Assembly (NCBI RefSeq): GCF_963576615.1
Contig: NC_088711.1
Coordinates: 26,258,182 to 26,322,181 of the forward strand
Direction of reading: 5' to 3'
Origin: Watersipora subatra
Lineage: Eukaryota; Bryozoa; Gymnolaemata; Cheilostomatida; Watersiporidae
DNA length: 64,000 bases
The notes beneath the pieces are model-generated. The model searched no databases, was not told the origin of the DNA, and was given only the letters and a program-made list of their open reading frames with translations. This document shows, piece by piece, positions 1 through 12,517 of this stretch. The stretch's first letter is position 1, and each line of letters begins with the position of its first letter. Made by a program: the position numbers and the translations under genes.

Positions 1-956
1 AGGAAATATGAATCCAAATGTGGAACCTTAATCAATACATTATGACTGTAGAATATATATAACCTTCATGCGCTTTCTTACTGCTTATAATAAATGTCAA
101 AATTTAGGCAAAGTGCAAAACTTCTAAAAAAAGTCACAAAATATTAAGCTTTAAAACAGGGCTTATTCCTATAACCTTGTATCCCTCATGCCCCATAGCA
201 CGGGCATTCAATGGGAAGATAACTTCTACCAAATAGTAGCAATTAGTAAAAAGCCCCGGGTTAGCCAATATTTTAATCAGATGCTTGCAGATTGGTTTGT
301 AAGAGGCTGGTTCTCAGAAACCAGACGGAGTTTTAAAACCAATTATTTTTGACAACCTGGCGGAAGGCACGGAGCAGGTGAAATTTGGATAAAATCGGCC
401 AAAAATGTAAAAGCATATTGCGCTTACGCAGACTAACAGACAAACGCAATGAGAAAGTGGTATTTATTAATATAGATTACATTTAGGTTCTAAAGCACGC
501 CATAGAATAAAATGTTTTTTTATATAGGTACAAAGATGTGACTACTTACAATCTCTCGTTCACTTGCAATGTTGGAGCTACAAAGTGCATAGGTAGTTGT
601 TACTAGCTCCTACCAGCGTGTTAGCTAGAACATTCTGTTACGAAAACCTCTTGTAATCTTGTGAATGCTCAATGCTTAGTCTCAGGTTTTTACAAGACGG
701 AATTATGGATATCAACTTGACTGTGTATCTAATGGTTTTAATCGCTTTAGTAGCAATTAAAACAATTACATAGCCGATACACAGCAGGATTTTTTGTCTA
801 AATCAAAGTTATTTCAGATCTTGCTTCAACTCAAAACGAAGGCATTTTTACACAAATGTGTAATTTGTCTGATTTTTCTAGCGAAAGAAATCCAAAAAAC
901 TTGGTGAGATGTGTTAACTAGAGAGTTCACTGGTGAGTCAAGATCAACTAGACTCC

Positions 957-1083
957 TTGAGTCAACTCATTGATTCAATTCTTTGAATCAACTCATTGAT
1001 TCAATTCATTGAGTCAACTCATTGATTCAATTCATTGAGTCAACTCAATGAGTGAACTAAATGAGTCAACTTATTGGGTGAAT
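957..1083. repeat. Minisatellite of about 26 bp units
   Basis: Tandem, slightly degenerate copies of a unit alternating TGAGTCAACTCATTGATTCA-like blocks. The unit is partly self-complementary (TTGAGT and ACTCAA halves), so the array can form hairpins. It lies in intergenic DNA. Confidence 0.8.
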
Positions 1084-2097
1084 TTGATGTTATATAATTA
1101 ACAAAATCAGCATTCTTCTACCTCAGAATCATTTAACCTTTTCAACAGATAAGTACCAACTAATGCTATGTACATTATATTGTAAAGCAGTCACAACTAT
1201 TGACAAACGGCCTTCAACCAGTCAATAAGGACACAATACCCAAATATCAGTTCAGCTAGTGTTACGAGTGACACCAGAGTCTTCAGCAGTTTCACCATAA
1301 ATGCGTGTGAAGGTTTGGCAGATAGGTTGGAGTTGAAATATAAAAGGTTAGAGCCATAAAACAGATTTATACTAGTACTAGTACTAGTAGATTTAAACAC
1401 GTGTTATAACAAACGTCATTTCAGTCTGACTAATCTTTGGTAAACTTATTCAACTTTGTAATAAACTCATTCAAATTAATGAACAAGCTCAGATGTTGTA
1501 GATCTGATGGAGTGGTGGCGGGCATACAAATACTATAGTATGAGCCAAGTAAAAATCTGGCTGAAGTTCTACCTACATAAGTTTTGAGTTCTGTCACCGC
1601 CTGTAAATAGGTGGGACCTTTTAACAATTAGTATTATAAAATTATATACTTGAATGTGAAAGTTTGGAATTACAATTCAAAATCATAAAACATTTTGCGA
1701 AAAAAGATGAAAAAAAACACTTTGTCTCTATTTAAAATTTTTTAGCGTCTAATTAACTTCATCAGAGCAAAAACCAATTCATGGAAAAATGATAACGACG
1801 TGCCTATGAATGCTTGATCTTCCAATTACCTTATAATTTTATTCTTCAGCTGTAGATCTAGCAATGAATCTAAGGTTGCTGTCTGATTTATGTTACCAGG
1901 CCTTCATTTTTAGTTTGTGATAGGTGCTAAACCAGTTTTTTATACTTTTGAAACTGTTTGAATCACAGTTCTAAACCTAAAGTTACGATTTAGTGAAAAG
2001 TTATGTTACAACGAAAATAGAAATTATAAGTTTAAGATTAACAACAAAGTGCAGATTAAAACAATAATAATTTAAATTTTAAGTTGTTTAATTTAAC

Positions 2098-2272
2098 ATA
2101 TAACTGTTATGATCTAAGTTTATTTCAGTTTAGGCTTTTACTGTTTTTCCATTTGCTGCTATGTGATTATCACTGCACAGTTAGTAAGCTCATACTGTGA
2201 CAGTCTAGCAGGTGCCTTGTTGTGATTAGTAAGCACATGGAGTGACATGCTAGCAGGTGCTTTGTCACTAAG
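2098..2272. repeat. Copy 1 of a roughly 180-bp direct duplication
   Basis: The segment beginning ATTTAACATATAACTGTTAT and running through the GTTAGTAAGC...TAGCAGGTGC motif recurs almost unchanged from about 3091, about 990 bp away. This copy holds only about two of the 46-bp units that are expanded in the second copy. Confidence 0.8.
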
Positions 2273-3090
2273 TAGTGTCTATTGTGAAGTTGTCTCACAT
2301 GACTAGAGTTGTCTTATTATTATGTATGACTAGAAGTAAATATACAGTTGCTCAAACAAAAATAAATATTTTAAAATCTATTCAACCTAATATATCTATA
2401 TTAAATTTGAAATTATTTGTTTAGTGTGAGTAATGGTTCACATGTTACAAAATACACATGTGCATGAATGTTCGAAAACGCAATCCTTTATTAAAATAAT
2501 ATGTTGAGTTCCGTTTATATTTGCTTTTTATGTCATACTCTAGCAGGTGATACTAAGGTCTGATGAAGCAAAGACCTGTTCTGTGTTTAATACTTTCAGA
2601 ACATGGTTAAACACCTAGGTTTTATCATATTGTCCTAAATAAAGTTAGCCTGTGAGCCTAGCCTTTTAGGTAAAATCAAATAATTAGTAAGGATAGGCTG
2701 GACAACATTTTGAATCACCTGAAAAAGTATGGCACACAATATATAAAGTGCTCAAATACTAAATATATGTACTCAAACTCTGGCTAATACATTTTTTAGT
2801 TACGGGATTATAACTATAATTATAGTTATAATATAGGATTATTTTAGGTTAAAAACTATTTTAATGCAACAAAAACTTATTCACAAGGAATTCATAAGGT
2901 AATCATGTATGACAGGAAAAAACACTGTTTGAGCTATTCAATTGGCTACGGAATCTCTAGTATACCACCAATTACATTGCCCGAACGACATCCAAACTTA
3001 AATTGCTCTCTGTAACTGGTCGTGTCTCCAGTTGTCAAGGTTCCCTTTTCACCACACTAAAACATGTCGAAGTTGAGACTTTCACCATTT

Positions 3091-3680
3091 GATTTAACAT
3101 ATAACTGTTATGATCTAAGTTTATTTCAGTTTAGGCTTTTACTGTTTTTCCATTTGTAGCTATGTGATTATCGCTGCACAGTTAGTAAGCTCATACTGTG
3201 ACAGGCTAGCAGGTGCCCTGTTGTGGTTAGTAAGCACATGGAGTGACAAGCTAGCATTTGCCTTGTTGTGATTAGTAAGCACATGGAGTGACATGCTAGC
3301 AGGTGCTTTACTGTAGTTAATAAGCAGATAGAGTGACAGACTAGCAGGTGCCCTGTTGTGGTTAGTAAGCACATGGAATGACAGGTTAGCAGGTGCTTTG
3401 TTGTAGTTAGTAATCACAGAATGATAGGCTAACAGGTGCCTTGTTATGGTTCGTAAGCAGATAGAGTGACAGACTAGCAGGTGCCCCATTGTAGTTAGTA
3501 AGCACATGGAGTGACAGGCTAGAAAGTGGTTTACTGTGGTTAGTAAGCACACGGAGTGACAGGCTAGCAGGTTTCTTGTTGGGGTTCGTATACACAGAGT
3601 GATAGGCTAGCAGGTGCTTTGTTGTGGTTAGTAATCTCATGGAGTGACTGGTGAGCAGCAGGTGCCTTGTTGTGGGTGCA
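3091..3680. repeat. Copy 2 of the duplication with an expanded ~46-bp minisatellite
   Basis: From 3178 onward about ten degenerate copies of a unit containing GTTAGTAAGCACATGGAGTG and GCTAGCAGGTGCCTTGTTGT follow one another. The open frames here on the minus strand are repeat translations, not genes. The array lies 3' of the sulfotransferase gene. Confidence 0.85.
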
Positions 3681-4010
3681 ACAGATAAAGCACTTATCAG
3701 AGTGTAATCAAAGTGTTTGTATATCGCTCTGCAATTGAACACTATTTTATAACTGAGAAGTATTCTTTTGACTTACGTATCATCAATAGTTTATGGCATT
3801 AATGCTGCCATAAAATTGATATGATCTCATAATAAACTGCTAGCCTTTAGTGCTGCTAGTAATAACCAGTATACACAGCAAAACTAGCGTAAGGAACTAT
3901 TAACTCCCACTCTTTTTACTTTGTTGCCGCAGACCTAATTATTTGAATTTTTTTGTTTATCCGTTGCCTAGCAACATTGAGAACTAAACATTCCTGACTG
4001 TGACAGTCAA

Positions 4011-4016
4011 TTTATT
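4011..4016 (-). promoter_or_regulatory. Poly(A) signal AATAAA of the sulfotransferase gene
   Basis: TTTATT on the plus strand, about 30 nt beyond the stop codon at 4046, reads AATAAA on the gene's strand. Confidence 0.6.
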
Positions 4017-4045
4017 GCATATCTCTTGTATTAACAAAGATACAT

Positions 4046-7000
4046 CTAAAGCATGCGGTTTTGTGAGCTGTTCCCTATGAATGGGTAACCAAACGCAATA
4101 AAATCCCTGTGGTATATCTTTTCAATTTGGTGTATAGTTTGCTGAGAAATGGATTTCAGATAAGGACGAATATCGTAGACAGTAGATCTGTGAACTGGAC
4201 ACGTACGGAAGGCATCCATAAGATCCTTATATCCTGATCGCGGCTCTTCAGTTATGAACAGTGCTTGCAGCTCTGAGTCAATATTCTCTAATTGCACTGA
4301 AAAACAAAAGTATTTATCAGCGTAGGCTAGAAAACTATTTGTCCAGTCAGGTCAATACCCTTCCACACCAGTGGTTTTTAACAATGCGGTCTATTGCATA
4401 AGGATTACTCCTTGCACTTACTCCTTGCCCGCAATCTTATAATAACCGGGGAGCTATCACTATAATTATAGAGTATGTGGTAATCTGCTCAGGTATGACA
4501 CATAGTTCATTTTAAAGCAGATGGTCAATCAATAATATTTACGCCGCGTGAACTCGAGAATGGAGCTCAGCCTTTGTGTGTATTAGTCACTTAGTTACTC
4601 TTTCCTTCACCTGCTGTGAATTTTGTGGATGTTGTCATTTTATGAACGCTAGTACTCTGGCAGTCCAGCGTTCTGTGAGAGATCGTCAGGAGTGCCAATA
4701 AAGCGTGGAGAATAAGTATGTGCACAATAATTCTAAACATAAAAAGGCGAATGATTGGCGCAAGTGGTAGCATGCTGCGCAGTGAAACTCTTTGCTGCCC
4801 ATTAAAATCCTGTACAATCTATTCTCTCTCAACCTCCAACTGTGGCTTCAACCATGGCTACATACACATGACTCTGATTATAGTAAAAATTCTTAATCAT
4901 ATTTTAACATTTATAACAGAGTTTAATGTTGGTGTGTGTAATATATATATATATATGTATCTCAGTGTTTGTCTTATTGACTTGGTCTTTTTGTGAAGCC
5001 CTGTGTGTCCAGCTATAGCAATTGAAATCTAGCAATGACAAATTCGCACGGCATTGGTTTTGAACTCAGGATCTCCAGATATAGAGGCGGTGAACATGAC
5101 AATTAAGCTACACGGAATAAAATGGCTTCGTTGAGTAAATAGTCATTGCATTGGTTAAGACTCTTACGCTTAAAGTGCTTGTTTGGGGTTGATAACTAAC
5201 ACTGTTGACCTTTACGTGGAACGATTGTTAAGCTAGCCCTAAACGTGGGTATTGTTTTGGTAAAGATTTTAGTAGATTTAGCTTTCCAGATAAGTTACTC
5301 AAATTCATTGGGTAATTATTTTATTGTCTTTAATGTCAGACATTGAATTTAGTTTTCACTGTAGTTAGAGCCATGTCCATCCGTCTGCCACGGTTGAAGG
5401 CTGAAATAAACCTGCATTGTGCAGGGGTCAAAATTATTGTAGCAATGGTTTAGGATTATTGTGCTTATCCTTATTCTCAGCGTTTCATTGGCTCACCTGA
5501 CAGTTTCTCAGCGTTTCATTGGCTCACCTGACAGTTTCTCAGCGTTTCATTGGCTCACCTGACAGTTTCTCAGTGTTTCATTGGCTCACCTGACAATTTC
5601 TCACAGTACATCAGACTGCTAGGGTATTACTTGTTTAAAAAAATAACTGATAGAAACACTTTCTCAAGTCATTGCGCTTAGTCTAACCTCAAAATTTGCA
5701 CATGTTTTTTGAAGGAACGGATGAGACCCAGGCTTCTAGAATGACTGATCTGTGAACACCAGGTTGAGATTATATAAACAAATAATGTAGATTATTCAGC
5801 TGTGGCTGCCGCGAGATGAAAGAAACTGTAAAAGTTTCATAGAAGACATTTGGTTGATAGATGACATCAATAATCAAAACATGTACATGTACATTGATTG
5901 AGTACTAAGTAGTAGTATATATATATAAATCTCAAAGTCTGTGTGCATGTAGTTCAGTTTGTCCAGCTATAGATATTAAAATATTGAATTTAAAAGCTCA
6001 CATTTTGCTGGATTTGAACTCACGAAGACCGCAACAGCAAGTTTCGAAGCTACGCTGTTCTTACGATTCTATTGCTCTTATCACACACCGTATACCCTTT
6101 TTTCGATTGCAAACGTTAAATGATGTATTAATTGATACTCTATAAACTCCATTAATTCGGAAACACGATGCTTTTTTGCGTTTTCATGAACTTCTATTTC
6201 CTGTTTTCTGTAAGGTTCGGTTGCTAAATCTGTATAGGCTATTAATCTTCATGCAGACATTTGTATTATCTCGATTAGGAATAGCCTCTTCTTTCTTTTT
6301 CCGTTCGGTCAGATAAAGACAGTCAGTCCGATATCTCATTTTTACATTTGTACCGGTATTGAGAGGTACCAGTATTGTCGTATTCAAAGTTTTGATGTAT
6401 AGCTTCTGTTGGAACAGTAACCTTTTTATACACACACATTATTCAGGATTTTTATTTTGTTTTCTCAGTTCGTATTAATTGTAGCATTATCAAATTCTTT
6501 TTTATTGTAATCGTAGCAAAACAGATTTAATTTAGCTATTACTTGCTAATTATTTCACATTTACATTTAAACACTGTTATAGTTTTTTTTATCTTGTTTC
6601 TTCATTTATTTGACCAACACAAAACATTTTTCCCATAATATGACGTTTGAAAGTAGCAGTTGTTTGACAAAGTTTGAAAACCTTTACAGTTGTTTTATTT
6701 TTCCTCTTAATTTGTTTGAACTGCACAAAACATTTTCCTCATGATATGAAGTTTGAAAGTTAGAATGGCAACTGTTGTTATATATTAAATACAAATAAAT
6801 TTACTGTGCAAAGACTTATTACCAGGGCAACGCTGGGCATTAAGCTAATATTTTATATCTTCTTGGTTTACATTAAATAAAATTATTATACTTTCTGTAT
6901 CCTGTGCATTTCTGTTGTTATTATGTTTGTCATGAGCTAAGAGTGGTCCTAAACAAACTTTCACTATTCCAAAATGGTTGGGCAGCTTATTTTACGTTTT

Positions 7001-8289
7001 ACTCAAATGTTTGCAATTTTTTAGAAAATAATGTTTCATGTAATTTTACGAAATAAACTAGGGAATTATAAAAATAATTACCATATCCTATTAGTCCTTC
7101 AACAAGAAGAATTTTGAGCAACTAGCGATCTATTGTTTAAATTACAATAGCACGAAAACAGTCAAAATGATACAGAAGCAAAGAAATAAGTTTGGATACA
7201 CCACAAAAATTAGGAACTAAAACAGTATCATAAAAAATTAATACAGTTACTAATTACAATACATAATAGAACAATGTTATTACAAAAAGAGCTTTTTCTT
7301 TCAATATGCATAATTTTACTCTACTATTCTTTATTTTGTCTCATGGTCTAATTTACTTTAAAAGGCTTTGAATGGTGATAATAAAGTTCATATCCGCATC
7401 CGCCTTTTTGTTTATACTACGAATTATGTTCAAAAATATGGCACTTTACAATTACCTCTAGACACTTGCTCCTCATTTCCAAAACTTAAAGCTACGTGTC
7501 ATTAATGCAATTATGTTTTATTTATATATCTGCAGCTGTTTTTAAAGAATTTATAACAGCCAAATGGCCCAAATCTTACTTACCTATCTTGGTGTACTTA
7601 ATTTTACATAGCGGGCAGATCTCACTGGCAGGTGAAGCATGTGCCCAGAACTTGTCTTTCGACTCCCAAGCCCTGTGTATGCATTGGAGAAATTTATCAA
7701 AAGTTAATCGTTGTGAGGACCCCACCAGCCTATGACAACTCTGTCTGTAGAATGACGAACTTTTCGTCTTTTCTATAAACTTTCTATAAATCCCGATGAG
7801 CCTTCGCCATGGATCTCTGACAATGATTAAAATATCAGCTTTATCATTGAGTTTCTCAGCGGCTGAACGAAGTGATAACTTTTGGGCATCGCTGTGAATG
7901 GCTTGTTCGTAGGATACATTATAGAGGTTATGGGCTGTAATGAATTTCTTCTCAGCTTTCACCATGGAATACTTAAACGCAGTGCTGCCGGTCAAAGCTA
8001 TCGGGCAGTATGCCAACTGTAATCTCTTTGAGTATAAAACAGAACGCGGAGGTTTTATATTGGATAGATTTGCTGTCAGACATACTTCTTTGAGTTGACG
8101 CTGTCGTGAAGTAAACACAGTTAAATCTATTGATTTTGTGAACTGAAAGGCATTTTCTGCTGTCTGTTTGGTGTCCACTAATAGCTTGAGTTGTCGAGGG
8201 TACCAGCTGAGGTAGAAAGTAAGGCCAAGCAGACCTGCTATCGAGAGCTTTTGCAGAGTGCCTGTTAGGTGACATGTCCGTCTCAGCAT
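4046..8289 (-). CDS. Carbohydrate sulfotransferase (Sulfotransfer_2 / CHST family), two exons
   Basis: Golgi type II membrane enzyme expected to move sulfate from PAPS to a glycan. Exons: complement of 7584-8289 (706 nt) and 4046-4296 (251 nt), joined by a GT-AG intron with matching phase 1; 318 residues. The start Met at 8289 follows an in-frame TAG. Residues about 14-29 form the single membrane anchor. The 5'-phosphosulfate loop is at 95-108 (CPIALTGSTAFK), the 3'-phosphate motif at 157-169 (VRDPWRRLIGIYR), then a WxxxxxxxxxxCPLC block at 215-228 and the family C-terminus (SQQTIHQIEKIYHRDF, FGYPF) in exon 2. Oddity: the lysine usual in the PAPS loop appears to be Leu (residue 99). The intron holds two copies of an interspersed repeat family and a 31-bp minisatellite. 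The exact CHST subgroup (8-14-like) is not resolved. Confidence 0.88.
4934..5335 (-). repeat. SINE-like interspersed repeat, copy E1
   Basis: Reverse-orientation copy of a family seen five times in this window. It matches 49200-49568 over almost its whole length: the tRNA-like part with the B-box at about 5040-5125, then CTGGACACACAG-like sequence and a (TA)n end at about 4940. The CCGGCGTTGC end of the family is missing here, so this copy is truncated. Confidence 0.75.
5472..5603. repeat. 31-bp minisatellite, four copies
   Basis: Four nearly identical copies of TTTCTCAGCGTTTCATTGGC followed by TCACCTGACAG, inside the sulfotransferase intron. Confidence 0.9.
5917..6848 (-). repeat. SINE-like interspersed repeat, longest copy E2
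   Basis: Reverse-orientation copy. It starts (in element sense) near 6848 with a degenerate ACCCGGCGTTGCCCGGGTAA core, carries about 650 bp that is clearly similar to 49920-50580, then a tRNA-like block with a B-box near 6017, and ends in TATATATATAAATCTC at 5917. The short open frame at 6184-6435 and its counterpart at 50360-50575 share nucleotide but not protein similarity, so the body is non-coding. Confidence 0.75.
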
Positions 8290-8814
8290 CGTCTATGGTA
8301 AAGCCTTTCACCCGACTGGACCAATGGAAACTGTGAGGGTACAAAGTATCCAATGTGAGCCAAGTGTTAGCCTGAGAACCAGAAAACAAACAGACTCTCA
8401 AGACACAGTTAGTTTGAATATATACATACATGTAGTTAGTTTCTATGACTGGTTTCTAAACTATTTCTTATAAACCTCCAATATAGCACTTCTGGTATGA
8501 TATCTCCTAAATTTACTCACACACTACAGAACTGCTAAAAATGCATTTATTACCTACCTACCGGTATCTCTTGCAGTGCAATGCATCACCAAGTTGTACC
8601 CAACGTCAATACATAACAGAAGCTTATTCATTGGCTGTCTTTCATCCGGCATAGCTGATTGGGTAATTAAGCTCATCCATTGATAATAGTCAGTGACCGA
8701 CCACCGCCCCTGATGGACAGCCGCGTGCATGATTCGAATATTATTTGTGCAAACGATATCAGGTTATTATTTCACAAGCTAGTGTTTGCGTAACACTGAC
8801 TACATGATAGCTCA

Positions 8815-8853
8815 TATACAGACACCTGCGTATGACACGCAGATGCCTGTATA
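8815..8853. repeat. Imperfect hairpin
   Basis: Arms TATACAGACACCTGCGT (8815-8831) and ACGCAGATGCCTGTATA (8837-8853) pair with two mismatches around a 5-nt loop, about 150 bp from the larger palindrome. Confidence 0.8.
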
Positions 8854-9002
8854 TGATTGTATACACTCATTCCTCGTATGGAGACATGAGGGAAAAGATT
8901 CATATCTACAGTTGAATGCTCAGAAATATATACACGCCCTCGCATTAAAAACTGCATTAAAATAATCCTTATGAATATGGAGAATAACGAATAGGAATCC
9001 AT

Positions 9003-9058
9003 TGTGTTTGAATGAGCTTTTGTTTTGCATATGCAAAACAAAAGCTCATTCAAACACA
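9003..9058. repeat. Perfect 56-bp palindrome
   Basis: Each half is 28 nt with no spacer and no mismatch, centred on GCATATGC at 9030/9031. It makes the two strands read identically, so open frames on both strands begin with the same residues (MCLNELLFCI...). Function unknown; it could extrude a cruciform or be a remnant of an inverted-repeat transposon. Confidence 0.95.
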
Positions 9059-9119
9059 TTCATCAACCTTAATGCAAATCATATGAAAATAAAACAGCTG
9101 CCAGTAAACACTCACATTT

Positions 9120-9159
9120 ACATACATATAGACACACATACATACATACATATAGACAC

Positions 9160-9194
<35 letters not shown>

Positions 9195-9222
9195 TTTTAC
9201 AATATATATTATATATATATAT
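9120..9222. repeat. Microsatellite (ACATACAT/TA)n
   Basis: Runs of ACATACATATAGACAC and (TA)n precede the LINE fragment directly. Confidence 0.85.
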
Positions 9223-10485
9223 GCAAAGCAACATCAACCGCGAAGCCGAGGTACGTCACAAAGCCATTACCGAATACAAGAAACGCCTTCGGCAGGTCTT
9301 ATGGAGCCAGCTCAATGCCAAAAACCAAGTCATGGCAATAAATACCTACGCACTGCCAGTAATAAGATATCCAGCAGGCATAATAAAGTGGACTGAGGAA
9401 GCCATCAAAGAAACAGATATAGCAACTCGTAAACTGCTGACCATGCATGGAGCACTCCACCCAAAATCTGATACTACTAGATTGTATCTTGATAGGAAAG
9501 ATGGCGGTAGGGAACTCAAAAGTATACAGCAGACAGTGAAAGAGGAGGAGCAAAGCATCAAAGCATATGCAGCCTCCATGGCCATTTCAGATAAGTTTCT
9601 AGCTGAATTTCAATCGGCTGCTCTTACAATGGACCTACGCCCTGATGATGAGGAAATTGACTGGCACACGAAACCTCTTCATGGTGCTTACCACCAACAA
9701 ATATCTAAGGTTGGCGATCTTCACCAGACATATATGTGGCTGAACAAAGGAAACCTAACGGCCAATACAGAGTCGCTAATCATGGCAGCCCAGGAGCAAG
9801 TGCTCCCAACAAGGCAACTCCAAACGAAAATCTATCACACTAGAGACGATCCTAGATGCAGACTGTGCAAAGATGCACCTGAGATCATCCAACACATCAT
9901 CAGTGGATGCAAGCAGCTAGCAGGAAACGCATACACTGAGCAGCATAATCATGTCGCAGGAGTTGTGTATAGAAGTCTATGTGATGAGTATGACCTTAAT
10001 AAACCACAACACTGGTGGGAAGCTCCTGGTAAGGTCAATGAAAATGACCGGGCTAAGATCCTCTGGGACTTCTACATCCGAACTGACAAGCATGTCCTAG
10101 CAAACCAACCAGATATAGTGGTGGTAGACAAGGAGAACAAGAGGGCTACTATAATAGATATAGCAGTACCCAATGACTACAATATAGCCAGCAAAAAAAA
10201 GAAAAGGTAGAGAAATATCTCCCTCTTGGAGAAGAGATTGAAAAATGCTGGAATGTAAGAACAACTATAATCCCAGTAGTCATTAGGGCACTGGGCGCAA
10301 TAACACTGGCGCATAAAATGTGGCTTGCCCAAATACCAACAACAATCAATTCAGGTGAGTTGCAGAAAAGTGCGCTATTGGGAACAGCTAAGATCTTGAG
10401 GCGAGTGCTCAAACTCCCAGGTCTTCGGTAGGAGACCCGAGTTAGAGCAGAATTTACCACCCATACGGGGTATCCGGGGTGAGGA
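9223..10485 (+). mobile_element. 3' part of a non-LTR retrotransposon with restriction-like endonuclease (R2/R4/NeSL-type)
   Basis: A 5'-truncated LINE. The frame to 10210 (about 330 codons of element) covers the region after the reverse transcriptase, including QVMAINTYALPVIRYPAGII and TRKLLTMHGALHPKSD. A zinc knuckle C-x2-C-x8-H-x4-C (CRLCKDAPEIIQHIISGC) lies at about 9857-9910. A PD-(D/E)xK-like nuclease core follows ([20 protein letters not shown]). After an A-run at about 10191-10204 the frame shifts by one and the family's C-terminal sequence continues to a TAG at 10429-10431 (...[13 protein letters not shown]). Then comes a short 3' UTR ending near 10490. Microsatellites flank both ends. 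The clade is not certain. Confidence 0.85.
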
Positions 10486-10487
10486 AA

Positions 10488-10840
<353 letters not shown>

Positions 10841-10869
10841 GTATGTGGACCATAAAACTGTTTAGCTGC

Positions 10870-11270
10870 TCATATGTGCATATGCTCGAGTGTTTTTCTG
10901 TTTGTCTAACTGCTTGTTCATCTGTTTTTCTATCGTGTGTTTGTCTGTTTGGCTGTTCGTGTGTTCATCTGCTTTTCCATCAGTCTATTCATCTGTCTAT
11001 CCATCGATCTGTCCATCCACCAGACCATCCATCTGTCTGTCCATTCATCTGTCTATCTATCTGTCTGTCCATTCATCTGTCTATCCATCTGTCTGTCTAT
11101 TCATCTGTCTATCGGTCTGTTTATATGTTTGTCTGTCTGCCTGTTTGTCCATCCGTGCATCTATCCATCTGTCTATTCGTCTGTCCATACGTCTGTCTAT
11201 TCGTCTGTCCATCCGTTAGTCGATTCGTCTTTTTATTTATCTGTCTGTTTGTTCATCGGTCTGTCTCAGA
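10870..11270. repeat. Degenerate tetranucleotide array (CTGT/CATC)n
   Basis: About 400 bp of CTGTCTGTCCATCTGTCTAT-like tetramers. All three forward frames stay open over much of it because of the repeat. No gene is supported. Confidence 0.95.
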
Positions 11271-12517
11271 GATTGTGTTATGAAACCAGCTGCAACCGGT
11301 TTCAGGGATTGTTTAGCTGTGAGGATGAGTACAAAAGACGGTAGCGTAAAGTATTGATATTCTTGTCAAGTGCTATGGGCACCTGTTCAAGTGGGCTGTT
11401 CCTATTCTGTTTATATTTAGTCTTATGAGTCTATTATGTAATCATCTGAGTAAAATATAGCATCCTTTTTCCATGAGATAAGCTGTATTATCTCACAGCT
11501 AAACAAACACTGCCAAAATAACTGTCATGGCGGAATCCCTGTGTCTCGAATTCTGATTAGGTAACACTTAGGCTAAAACTTTATTGTACTCTTGTTACAC
11601 AGAAACATTAAGGCTGATTGTTAGTTACAAGCAGACCTTCAACACAACGTATAAATGGTATTACATTACCTTCTATCTATAATATGTATTCTACTCTCTG
11701 CTCTCATTACAATTACAGCAGCATTTCCTTGCTGGCGTTACAGATATTCCTAACTCACACTCCTTAGCTAGAGGATATTCTCTATAGTCAGTGGGGCCAC
11801 TCTACAAAATAGAATTTTTTTTAAATTCATCAATAATTTAATAAATTCAATAAATTGGTAGTTAAAAATTCACTGAGTTTGCGGGGATGTATACTCATTT
11901 AACTAGTGAGCCCCAACAGTCAAACAGATCTTTGTGAAAGTTTGAAGGAATCCTGGGAAGTAAATCAAGGTATTCTATTATTGGCTAAAACTTTTAATCT
12001 CATTAGATCAAAAACTGCAAATGATAACAACAAAAACTAGATCAAGTGAGATATACCGATCATTGAATGAATGAAAAGTCACGTGATCTGAAGCCTTAGA
12101 TCCTCGTTAATGTTGGACATTTGTAGCCGCGTTAACCAACTGCGTGACTAATAGATACCTTTAAGTAGATAGTAAAATGCTAGTAGAGTTCATCTATGAT
12201 TATTATTTTACTCTATGAAATAATGGCACTGTCTATTGTTTACTATTAAACTCGCTGTGTAGAGGATAACTACAGGTATATGGGTATGCATAGTGCTCAA
12301 CGAATGCCGTTTGACAGAACATTTGAGTCGATCTCAAAGATAGATTCGAGTAGAGAATTACAAAACTGTTCTTAGACAATCAGATGCTGTCAAGCAGTTT
12401 TTACTCAGCCGTCATCAGAAACACAGCGCATCACTTGACGTGATATCGCAAGGCAGACGGTGAGAAACAGCAATTCAACTGTAAAGTTACTACTGTGGTC
12501 CGCTGCCCTGAAACAGC
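11271..12517. other. Intergenic DNA upstream of the dynein light chain gene
   Basis: No exon recognised. The promoter and 5' UTR of the gene starting at 12518 must lie in the last part, but I see no clear TATA box. Confidence 0.5.

Larger units (their letters stand above)
1..3090. other. Intergenic DNA, no gene recognised
   Basis: AT-rich sequence. I see no convincing exon on either strand; the short open frames have no family resemblance or splice context. It holds a minisatellite at 957-1083, a short (CTAGTA)n tract near 1374-1390, a 26-bp perfect palindrome at 2807-2832, and the first copy of a duplicated segment at 2098-2272. Confidence 0.6.

Noticed and set aside
6184-6435. 83-residue minus-strand frame and a similar 71-residue frame at 50360-50575
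   Set aside because: Both lie in copies of one repeat; the nucleotides align but the reading frames do not, so it is not conserved as protein.
7973-8431. 152-residue minus-strand frame overlapping the sulfotransferase
   Set aside because: Out of frame with the sulfotransferase exon, which carries the recognisable motifs.
8772-9062. Two open frames starting with the same 19 residues on opposite strands
   Set aside because: Result of the perfect palindrome at 9003-9058, not of a gene pair.
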